9,218 bases of DNA from Thermoflexales bacterium (lineage in GTDB: Bacteria > Chloroflexota > Anaerolineae > Fen-1058), in contig JAGOBP010000118.1 in assembly GCA_017999195.1 (NCBI GenBank), positions 1 through 9,218 on the forward strand, given 5' to 3'. This document shows positions 1-5,728 of the stretch, piece after piece (the stretch's first letter is position 1; the number at the start of each line of letters is the position of its first letter). Below the pieces are notes generated by a model, which was given only the letters and a program-made list of their open reading frames with translations, did not search any database and was not told where the DNA came from. A program made the position numbers and the translations under genes.

Positions 1-3000
1 GCCATCTCCAGAAAACCGTCGATCAGCCGCCGCAGCCGATCGGCTTCACGGTGCAGCGTTTGCACATACGGCGGATAGCGTTCCGGCTTGCTGCGCTCCA
101 GCAGTTCCAGATACAGTTTGATATTGGCCGCCGGGGTGCGCAGCTCGTGCCCGATGCGCGACACAAATTGATCTTTCAGCCGATCGAGTTCGCGGAAGCG
201 CGTGACATCGCTGTGAACGGCGACAAAACCGATCAGCGTGCCGGCTCGATCGGTGAGCGGGGTGAGCGTAATGGCCGTATCGTAGAACGTGCCGTCGCGC
301 CGCCGATTGACCAACTCGCCCTGCCAGGCTTCGCCGTGATGGAAGGCGCGCACCAGGTCGCGGGCGGCAGGGATGGCCGACAGCGACTCGTCCAGCAGGA
401 AGCGTGATGAGCGCCCCAACACGTCAGCGGCGGGGTAGCCCGTCAGCCGCTCGGTGGCCGGATTAACATATTCCGTGTATCCGGCCGTGTCCAATATTTG
501 AATGCCCTCACCCGCGGCGTCGAGGACGGTTTGAAGCCGCTGGCGCTGCCGATCAAGTTCGGCGGTTCGATCGGCCACGCGCTGTTCCAACAGGTGAGCG
601 TATTGTTGCACCTGTTGGTGGACGGCTTCTACTTCCTCGCGCCGCGCGCGTTCAGCCTCAAACAGATGGGCCGTTTCCAGCGCGATGGCCGCTTGCGCGG
701 CGAAGATTTCCAGCAAACGCAGCGTATCGGCGGACGGTCGGCGGCCGTCGACTGGCCCATCGGGCCACAACAAACCGGCGATTTCGCCGCTGCGCAATTC
801 AATCGGGACAATCAAGGCATCCTCAGGTTGCCAGGCATCGGCGTCGGCGGATTGCGGCGCGGGCATGACATCATGATACGGCCCACTGAAATCACGCTCC
901 CAATCGAATTCGCCTTGCGGCACAAAGTAGCAGCGGCCGCGCCGGAAGCGGTCTTGCAACAACCGGCCCACGACGGCCCAGTCATACTCGGCCTGGTCGA
1001 GTGTTTTCTGGGCGGCTTCATCAGCGCCGATGACGGCGTAGATGCGCATGCGATTGGTGGCCGGCTCGACCAGATTCAACGCAATCACCCGGAAACCCAG
1101 CGACCGATAGGCCGCTTCCGCGATCTCGTGCAGAACCCGATCCAGGTTGAGTTGGCTGCGGATGATGTTGCTGGCTTCCAGGATTTGCGTCAGCTGTTCA
1201 TTGCGCCGGGCCAGATCGTTGCGCACCCGCGTCAAATCTTCTTCGGCTTGCTTGCGTTCGGTGATGTCACGAAAGATGCCGAACGCGCCCAGGTATCGAC
1301 CGTCGGCGTCGAAGCGCGGCCGGGCGGTGACCAGCAGTGTGCGCAGCGGGCCGTCGGCTCGAACGATCGGGACCTCGTACGTGCTGACCTGTCCGACACG
1401 GCGCAGGGCGGTCTGGGGGCGGATTTGCCCAATGGCGTCCGGTTGCGTGAAGATCTGTAGATTGCGCCCCACCAATTGATCGGCCTCTACGCCCAAGATA
1501 CTGTAGGCCGCCGGATTGGCAAAGACCACCGTTTCAGCCTGATCCACGACGGTGATGCCTTCACCGATATTCTCGATGACTTCGCGATAGCGCGCTTCGC
1601 TGTCGCGCAATTGCTCTTCAATGCGCCGCCGTTCGATCAGGTCACGACGGGTCTGATCGTACAGTCGGCGGTTGTCAATGGCCAGCGCGGCCTGATCGGC
1701 CAGCAGGCTGATGACGCGCACGGTGGAGTCTTCAAACAAGCCCGGTTCGGCGTCTTCCACGTCCAGGGTGCCGATGATGTTGCCGCGCAATTTGAGCGGC
1801 ACCGCCAGTATCCGCCCCCAGTTCATTGATTGGAACAGCGGCGAACGGCCTTCCCACGTTGAATAATCGGGCACCATCAGCGCCGCGCCCGTTTGCACCA
1901 CGCGCCCCGCCAGTCCTTCACCCCAGCGCAACTGCGTGTGTTGCAGATTGATGGGCACGTTGGCTACCAGCCGCAGCGTCTGGCCGTCGGCTTGCAGCAA
2001 ATAAATGCCGCCCATGCTGGCACCGGCCAGATTCAACGCCCGTTCAATGATGGTCGTGAGCAGCGACGACAGATTTGGCTGTTCGTTGATGGCCAGGGTG
2101 GTTTCATAGAGCGCGGCCAGATCGCGGGCGTGCCGGGTGCGCACGTCGTCATATTGGCGGCGGGCGGTGATGTCGCGACTGCCCAGCGTGACGCCCGTCA
2201 GCGTGCCGTCGGCCTCATACATGGGATTGCCAACAATCTCGATCCAGAGATAGTCGCCATTGGCGTGCTGATACCGCAATTCAAGGCGGCCCGCGCTCCG
2301 ATTGGCCAGTGCCGTCTGATAGGTCGCCATGGCCATATCCAAATCGGCTGGATGCACCAGTTCAAATACAGAGCGGCCCACCAATTGATCGGGCGGGTAG
2401 CCCAACACGGTGACGTGCGACGGACTGACGTAAACCAGGCGGCCCGCCGCATCGGTCTGGCTGACCATATCCAGCATATTGTCCGTAATCCGGCGCAGCC
2501 GTTCTTCACTGGCGCGCAGGGCGTCTTCTGCGTGCCGTTGCGCGGTGATGTCTTGCGAGGCGCCATAGATGTATTCCACCCGGGTGTGATCGGTGTTCCA
2601 CACCGGCTGGGCTTGATCGTGAATCCAGCGGATGTCACCGGCCTGGGTACAAATGCGGAAATTGCCGCTGAACGGCTCGCCGCGTAACAGCCGGGCGGCG
2701 CGGACATCAAAGAGCGCGCGATCATCGGGATGGACCAGGTCGCGCAGCGTGACGCGGCTTAGCAGATCGGCTTGAGCGTAGCCGGTGATTTTGCTCAGGG
2801 CCTCGTTCGCCCAATCCATGAACGGCGCCTGATCAACCGGCACTGCGACGCCATAGGCAAAGTCGGTCACCATCTCGGCGATGGCGCGATAGCGGGTTTC
2901 GCTGCGGCGCAGTTCGGCGGCGGCGCGATCGGCGCGGAGGTGGTTGCGGTAGATCAGGACATAGATGGCCGCACACAAGAGGCCGATTAAGCCCAGTTCA

Positions 3001-3182
3001 ATGAGGACGTGCACCGAGAGGCCGATCACGTTGGCCGCGGCCAGGGCCGGCAATTGTTGACCGACGAAAATCGCGGTGGCACTACAGACGGCGATGATCA
3101 GCGTGACGCGCAGGGCGGCGGCGCGCGCGGAGGTCGATGACAGCCCGCGGGTCAGATTGGACGGGGAAGATTGATCGGGCAT
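1..3182 (-). CDS. Membrane-anchored multi-PAS/GAF sensor histidine kinase, C-terminus beyond the window
   Basis: I translated the minus strand by hand and found one open frame of about 1060 codons running off the left edge. It is a two-component sensor kinase expected to autophosphorylate on His and pass the phosphate to a response regulator not seen here. Order of parts: two hydrophobic segments (about residues 22-41 and 51-78), PAS with PAC (about 94-216, ending SQDITAQR), PAS (225-343, ending SRDITARR), GAF (about 360-507), PAS (526-645, ending FRDITERK), a second, more divergent GAF (about 664-842), a coiled coil rich in E, Q and R (about 838-890), PAS (about 885-995), then HisKA. The H-box is FVSRIGHELRTP with the phospho-acceptor His1012 encoded at 147-149. 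The HATPase domain is off the window. The start at 3182 has a GAGGGA ribosome binding site (3190-3195) 7 nt upstream; an in-frame ATG at 3197 would add five residues. The signal sensed cannot be inferred. I see no frameshift. Confidence 0.95.
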   Translation of the reverse strand, partial: MPDQSSPSNLTRGLSSTSARAAALRVTLIIAVCSATAIFVGQQLPALAAANVIGLSVHVLIELGLIGLLCAAIYVLIYRNHLRADRAAAELRRSETRYRAIAEMVTDFAYGVAVPVDQAPFMDWANEALSKITGYAQADLLSRVTLRDLVHPDDRALFDVRAARLLRGEPFSGNFRICTQAGDIRWIHDQAQPVWNTDHTRVEYIYGASQDITAQRHAEDALRASEERLRRITDNMLDMVSQTDAAGRLVYVSPSHVTVLGYPPDQLVGRSVFELVHPADLDMAMATYQTALANRSAGRLELRYQHANGDYLWIEIVGNPMYEADGTLTGVTLGSRDITARRQYDDVRTRHARDLAALYETTLAINEQPNLSSLLTTIIERALNLAGASMGGIYLLQADGQTLRLVANVPINLQHTQLRWGEGLAGRVVQTGAALMVPDYSTWEGRSPLFQSMNWGRILAVPLKLRGNIIGTLDVEDAEPGLFEDSTVRVISLLADQAALAIDNRRLYDQTRRDLIERRRIEEQLRDSEARYREVIENIGEGITVVDQAETVVFANPAAYSILGVEADQLVGRNLQIFTQPDAIGQIRPQTALRRVGQVSTYEVPIVRADGPLRTLLVTARPRFDADGRYLGAFGIFRDITERKQAEEDLTRVRNDLARRNEQLTQILEASNIIRSQLNLDRVLHEIAEAAYRSLGFRVIALNLVEPATNRMRIYAVIGADEAAQKTLDQAEYDWAVVGRLLQDRFRRGRCYFVPQGEFDWERDFSGPYHDVMPAPQSADADAWQPEDALIVPIELRSGEIAGLLWPDGPVDGRRPSADTLRLLEIFAAQAAIALETAHLFEAERARREEVEAVHQQVQQYAHLLEQRVADRTAELDRQRQRLQTVLDAAGEGIQILDTAGYTEYVNPATERLTGYPAADVLGRSSRFLLDESLSAIPAARDLVRAFHHGEAWQGELVNRRRDGTFYDTAITLTPLTDRAGTLIGFVAVHSDVTRFRELDRLKDQFVSRIGHELRTPAANIKLYLELLERSKPERYPPYVQTLHREADRLRRLIDGFLEM

Positions 3183-3189
3183 GCGGAAG

Positions 3190-3195
3190 TCCCTC
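3190..3195 (-). promoter_or_regulatory. Ribosome binding site of the sensor kinase
   Basis: GAGGGA on the minus strand ends 7 nt before the ATG at 3182. It overlaps the alternative in-frame ATG at 3197, which itself has no good upstream site, so it favours the downstream start. Confidence 0.6.
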
Positions 3196-3215
3196 ATGTC
3201 TATTCAACGGGATTA

Positions 3216-3244
3216 TTGATAAGATGCATAGACTATTATATGCT
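3216..3244 (+). promoter_or_regulatory. Candidate sigma-70-type promoter for the MFS exporter gene
   Basis: TTGATA (3216-3221) and TATGCT (3239-3244) are separated by 17 nt, the optimal spacing. Transcription would begin near 3251 and give a leader of about 19 nt that carries the strong ribosome binding site at 3258-3265. The -10 overlaps the divergent minus-strand TATAAT at 3235-3240, so the two promoters would compete or be co-regulated. Assigned by eye only. Confidence 0.45.
3235..3240 (-). promoter_or_regulatory. Candidate -10 element for the sensor kinase gene
   Basis: The minus strand reads a consensus TATAAT here, about 53 nt before the kinase start codon. I find no convincing -35 hexamer at 16-18 nt spacing (the position reads like TCCTTT) and no extended -10 TG. 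It lies inside an AT-rich island in GC-rich surroundings, which supports a promoter role. Any basal promoter here would depend on an activator or on weak -35 contacts. Confidence 0.4.
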
Positions 3245-3257
3245 AGAATCGCGCACC

Positions 3258-3265
3258 AAAGGAGG
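3258..3265 (+). promoter_or_regulatory. Ribosome binding site that fixes the MFS exporter start
   Basis: AAAGGAGG is a near-perfect Shine-Dalgarno match 4 nt before the ATG at 3270. It decides against the longer open frame beginning at 3171. That extension would overlap the kinase start, would span the candidate promoter, and has no membrane-protein character. Confidence 0.8.
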
Positions 3266-3269
3266 CGGC

Positions 3270-4526
3270 ATGCAATCAGGTCGCGGCTTGTGGCGGCAAG
3301 CCGATTTTTTGCGCTTGTGGAGCGGACAAACCATTTCGGAACTGGGTTCGCGCATCACGCGCGACGGGCTGCCGTTAGTGGCCTTGTTGGTGCTGGGGGC
3401 GTCGCCGTCACAAATGGGCGTCATCGCTGCGCTGGGGTCGGCGGTCGTGCTGCTGATCAGTTTACCGGCGGGCGTGTGGGTCGATCGGCTGCGGCGCAAA
3501 CCGATCATGCTGGCGGCCGATCTGGGTCGAGCGGTGTTGGTCGCTTCCATCCCAATCGCGGCGTTAACGCAGCAATTGCGACTGGAGCATTTGTACGTGG
3601 TCGTGGCGTTGAACGGCGGTTTGACCGTGTTGTTTAACGCGGCGTATGAAGCTTATTTGCCGTCGTTGATCGCGCGCGAGAATCTGGTGGAAGGCAACAG
3701 CAAGTTGGCGCTGAGCAGTTCCATGGCCGAGGTGTTGGGGCCGGGATTGGCCGGTTTTCTGGTGCAATGGCTGACCGCGCCCATTGCGATGGCGGCGGAT
3801 GCGCTCTCGTTTCTGGCATCGATCGGATCATTGATGTTGATTCGCACCCCGGAACCGCCGCCCGCCCCGATCGAAACTCGCCGCCACCTCGCGCACGAAA
3901 TGATCGAGGGCGTGCGTTGGGTGTGGGGCGATCGACGTTTGCGGGCGCTGGCTTTGGCGGGCGGCACGCGCAGTTTTTTCGGCAATTTTTATGCCGTGCT
4001 CTACAGCCTGTATGCGCTGCGCTATCTGGGTCTGGACGCCGCGGCCTTGGGTGTGACCATCGCGATGGGCGGTGTGGGCAGTTTGATCGGGTCGGCGTTG
4101 ACCGATCGGGTGGTGCGGCGATTTGGTTTGGGCCGCGCATTGATCGGTTCGGGCGTAATCGGTGGCGCGTTGTCGTTTCTCATCCCGTTGGCCAGCGGCC
4201 CGGTGTTGATGGCCACGCTGATTCTGATGTTGTCGCAGTTGGGCGGCGATGCGTTCAACACACTCAACGGCATCACATCCACCAGTTTGCGGCAGGCCAT
4301 CACGCCCGATCGATTGTTGGGGCGAACGAGTACCAGTCTGCAAGTGATGATCGCGGGCGTGGGGCCGTTGGGCGCGTTGTTGAGCGGCGTACTGGCCGAG
4401 ACGATCGGCGTGCGTGAGACGTTGTGGCTGGCGGCGGCGGGCGTGCTACTGTCGACAGGCTGGCTGATCGTGTCACCCATTCGGCAGGTGCGTGATCACG
4501 CGGCGGGGCTGGCAGACAAGGTATAA
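3270..4526 (+). CDS. Major facilitator superfamily exporter, DHA3/EntS-like (MFS_3 type)
   Basis: A 418-residue polytopic inner-membrane protein, the normal length for a 12-helix MFS drug or siderophore exporter driven by proton antiport. The N-terminal FLRLWSGQTISELGSRIT, followed by a first long hydrophobic helix, is typical of the DHA3 group, which includes macrolide and tetracycline efflux pumps and the enterobactin exporter EntS. Motif A between helices 2 and 3 is clear (GVWVDRLRRKP, residues 68-78), with a weaker copy in the second half (about 270-291, GSALTDRVVRRFG). A loop near 190-215, rich in Pro, Arg and Glu, separates the two halves. The C-terminal half has the family-like RQAITPDRLLGRTSTS (341-356), followed by a G/P-rich helix. 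The start is set by the AAAGGAGG site just upstream. It is divergent from the sensor kinase, which could control it. The substrate cannot be inferred; multidrug export is the default guess. Confidence 0.9.
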   Translation: MQSGRGLWRQADFLRLWSGQTISELGSRITRDGLPLVALLVLGASPSQMGVIAALGSAVVLLISLPAGVWVDRLRRKPIMLAADLGRAVLVASIPIAALTQQLRLEHLYVVVALNGGLTVLFNAAYEAYLPSLIARENLVEGNSKLALSSSMAEVLGPGLAGFLVQWLTAPIAMAADALSFLASIGSLMLIRTPEPPPAPIETRRHLAHEMIEGVRWVWGDRRLRALALAGGTRSFFGNFYAVLYSLYALRYLGLDAAALGVTIAMGGVGSLIGSALTDRVVRRFGLGRALIGSGVIGGALSFLIPLASGPVLMATLILMLSQLGGDAFNTLNGITSTSLRQAITPDRLLGRTSTSLQVMIAGVGPLGALLSGVLAETIGVRETLWLAAAGVLLSTGWLIVSPIRQVRDHAAGLADKV

Positions 4527-4527
4527 T

Positions 4528-4590
4528 CCGAATGAACAATTAACAATGATCAATGAACAATGAGCAATGACGAATGAGCAATGACGAATG
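4528..4590 (+). repeat. Degenerate heptamer array, nine units, filling the spacer after the MFS gene
   Basis: Two bases after the MFS stop codon the sequence can be cut into nine consecutive 7-mers: CCGAATG, AACAATT, AACAATG, ATCAATG, AACAATG, AGCAATG, ACGAATG, AGCAATG, ACGAATG. The core AAT is invariant, the last base is G in all but one unit, and variation is concentrated in the first three positions. All units have the same orientation. The rest of the spacer (4591-4612) is G-rich. The array resembles in kind the short tandemly repeated heptamers (STRR) of filamentous cyanobacteria. Function is unknown. Confidence 0.85.
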
Positions 4591-4612
4591 ATGGGGGACA
4601 AGCGGGGGCGCG

Positions 4613-5173
4613 ATGTCGGTGATTGAACCAGAGGTGAGGACACGGTTGTTGCCGGGGGCGGGGCGGTTGCCCGTGCGCGTAGGCGTCGTGTCGGATACGT
4701 ATGACAATCGGGATGCGCTGAAGCAGCTGCTCGATCGGTTTTTGGTGGCCGGGGCGCGTTGGTTGATCCATTGCGGCGGCTTGGGTTCGGCTTCATTGGT
4801 GGACTTGCTGAAGCCGTGGCAGGTGTACATCGTGGCCGGGGAGAAAGAGCGTGAGCGCGCCGCGATTGAGGTGGCGCTGCAAAAGTCGCGACTGCAATCG
4901 ACCTTGCCCACGCAATTGACCACGACCATTGAGGGTGTGCGCATCGGCATCTGTCGCGGCGATAATATGGTCGTCGTCAACAACTGGGCCAAATCCGGGG
5001 ATTTTGACTATATTTTCTACGGTCACACCTTGCGCCGTCGCGATGAATCACGTGGGCGGACGCGCGTCATCAATCCGGGCGCGCTGGGCGGGCCGCGTTA
5101 TCAATCGCGGTCGGGGGTGCTGCTGGATTTGATCAGCGGCGAGGCGAAGGTGATTGAAGTGACGGAGAAGTAG
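4613..5173 (+). CDS. YfcE/MJ0936-like metallophosphoesterase homologue, probably catalytically inactive
   Basis: A 186-residue soluble protein with the outline of the YfcE-type phosphodiesterase fold: VGVVSDTYDN (residues 23-32), LIHCGG (51-56), IVAGEKE (73-79), ICRGDN (113-118), YGHTL (136-140) and INPGALGGPR (153-162). Active members need SDTH, HCGD, a GN motif, HG and GHTH to bind two metals. Here motif I keeps Asp28 but has Tyr30 for His, motif II has Gly56 for Asp, GN has become GE (76-77), the HG position reads R115-G116, and the second His of GHTH is Leu140. Most metal ligands are therefore missing, which suggests a binding or regulatory protein rather than an enzyme. The ATG at 4613 has only a G-run upstream. 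A TTG at 4646 behind GAGGTGAGG (4631-4639) is an alternative start that would trim 11 residues before the domain. The neighbours do not point to a role. Confidence 0.8.
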   Translation: MSVIEPEVRTRLLPGAGRLPVRVGVVSDTYDNRDALKQLLDRFLVAGARWLIHCGGLGSASLVDLLKPWQVYIVAGEKERERAAIEVALQKSRLQSTLPTQLTTTIEGVRIGICRGDNMVVVNNWAKSGDFDYIFYGHTLRRRDESRGRTRVINPGALGGPRYQSRSGVLLDLISGEAKVIEVTEK

Positions 5174-5174
5174 G

Positions 5175-5222
5175 GGAGTAGATGAGTAGATTAGGAAATA
5201 AGTAAACAAGTAGATTAAGGAA
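5175..5222 (+). repeat. Degenerate octamer array, six units, in the spacer before the SRPBCC gene
   Basis: Directly after the stop codon the spacer divides into 8-mers: GGAGTAGA, TGAGTAGA, TTAGGAAA, TAAGTAAA, CAAGTAGA, TTAAGGAA. Positions 3-8 approximate AGTAGA; the third and sixth units are the most diverged. The last unit runs into the AAGGAAAG ribosome binding site (5217-5224), 7 nt before the ATG at 5232, so the repeat supplies part of the translation signal. The spacer is very A/G-rich compared with the flanking genes. Confidence 0.7.
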
Positions 5223-5231
5223 AGAAGCCGC

Positions 5232-5654
5232 ATGACGATAAAGATAAAATATACGGCGGATGTCCACCAACCGATCGAGCAGGTGTATGCCGCCGCGATC
5301 GATCTGGTCGGGCTGCCGCGCTGGTCCAATGTGCGTGAAATCCGGCGTGTGTCGAGCCAGCCGATCAAGCTGGGCACGACCTTTCAGTTGATCTCGCATC
5401 TGGGCGGTGAGAATCGCACGGTGGATTGCAAAGTGTCGGTGCTGGAACCGCCCCGCAAATTTGTGTATGTGAGCGATGGCCTGGCAAAGACCGAAATCGG
5501 TTTTGACTTGCAGGCGGCGGACGGGCGCACCAAGGTGTTCTACAACGTGTCCATCACGATCAACGCGCTAGTCGAACCGATGATCCGTGGCGAACTGGAG
5601 AAACAAGCCAAGGCCGATTTGACGCGGTTCGTTAAATGGCTTGAGGCCCGCTAA
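5232..5654 (+). CDS. SRPBCC (START/Bet v1-like) family small protein
   Basis: A 140-residue cytoplasmic protein with the helix-grip pattern of the SRPBCC superfamily (polyketide cyclase/dehydrase and CoxG-like branch). An N-terminal strand leads into IEQVYAAAIDLVGLPRWSNVREIRRV (about residues 15-40, with the usual Trp31). Alternating beta strands follow (TFQLISHL, NRTVDCKVSVLEPPRKFVYVSD, KTEIGFDLQ, KVFYNVSITI), then a long C-terminal helix (about 113-139). Such proteins bind hydrophobic ligands in a central cavity; most have no known substrate. The length is normal and no enzyme signature is visible. The start has AAGGAAAG 7 nt upstream. It sits between the metallophosphoesterase homologue and the carboxylase genes, but nothing in the sequence ties it to carboxylase function. 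Confidence 0.85.
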   Translation: MTIKIKYTADVHQPIEQVYAAAIDLVGLPRWSNVREIRRVSSQPIKLGTTFQLISHLGGENRTVDCKVSVLEPPRKFVYVSDGLAKTEIGFDLQAADGRTKVFYNVSITINALVEPMIRGELEKQAKADLTRFVKWLEAR

Positions 5655-5660
5655 TCAATC

Positions 5661-5716
5661 ACGACTTACGAGTAACGAGTCATGAGTAATGGGGTTTTAC
5701 TCATGACTCGTTACTC
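5661..5716. repeat. Heptamer array with a 20-bp perfect inverted repeat
   Basis: The spacer before the carboxyltransferase gene reads as 7-mers (ACGACTT, ACGAGTA, ACGAGTC, ATGAGTA, ATGGGGT) and then as the reverse complement of the unit (TTTACTC, ATGACTC, GTTACTC). The arms at 5670-5689 and 5697-5716 are perfect 20-bp inverted repeats with a 7-nt loop (TGGGGTT). Each arm is itself made of repeated GAGTAA/GAGTCA words, so alternative slipped foldings are possible. It begins six bases after the stop of the SRPBCC gene. Confidence 0.9.
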
Positions 5717-5724
5717 ATTATTTT
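5670..5724 (+). terminator. Possible factor-independent terminator or leader hairpin before the carboxylase cassette
   Basis: The 20-bp perfect stem is followed by ATTATTTT (5717-5724). This is a long stem with a short, interrupted U-tract, so it could end transcripts from the upstream genes. Against this, the stem is not GC-rich at its base and the ribosome binding site of the next gene begins at once (TAAGGA, 5724-5729), leaving no room for a promoter downstream. A leader hairpin or a cruciform-forming repeat is equally possible. Confidence 0.3.
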
Positions 5725-5728
5725 AAGG

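Noticed and set aside
51..2990. Plus-strand open frames (for example 51-407, 498-1460, 1476-1829, 1893-2687, 2772-2990) and short minus-strand frames such as 2198-2725
   Set aside because: They lie opposite or out of frame with the continuous kinase frame, which shows clear PAS, GAF and HisKA motifs across the whole stretch. Their translations are low-complexity and match no family.
1..3182. Frameshift or pseudogene in the sensor kinase, suggested by fragmented open frames over the region
   Set aside because: Hand translation from 3182 to 1 shows one frame without a stop; the gene is only truncated by the window edge.
3171..3269. N-terminal extension of the MFS exporter from an ATG at 3171
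   Set aside because: It would overlap the kinase start and the promoter region. The AAAGGAGG site directly before the ATG at 3270 gives a start typical of the family.
4528..4590. CRISPR-like array
   Set aside because: Units are 7 nt with no spacers and no cas genes nearby; it is a tandem repeat.
5661..5716. Miniature transposable element or insertion-sequence end
   Set aside because: There are no target-site duplications or transposase, and the arms are internally repetitive heptamers that fill the spacer from stop codon to ribosome binding site.
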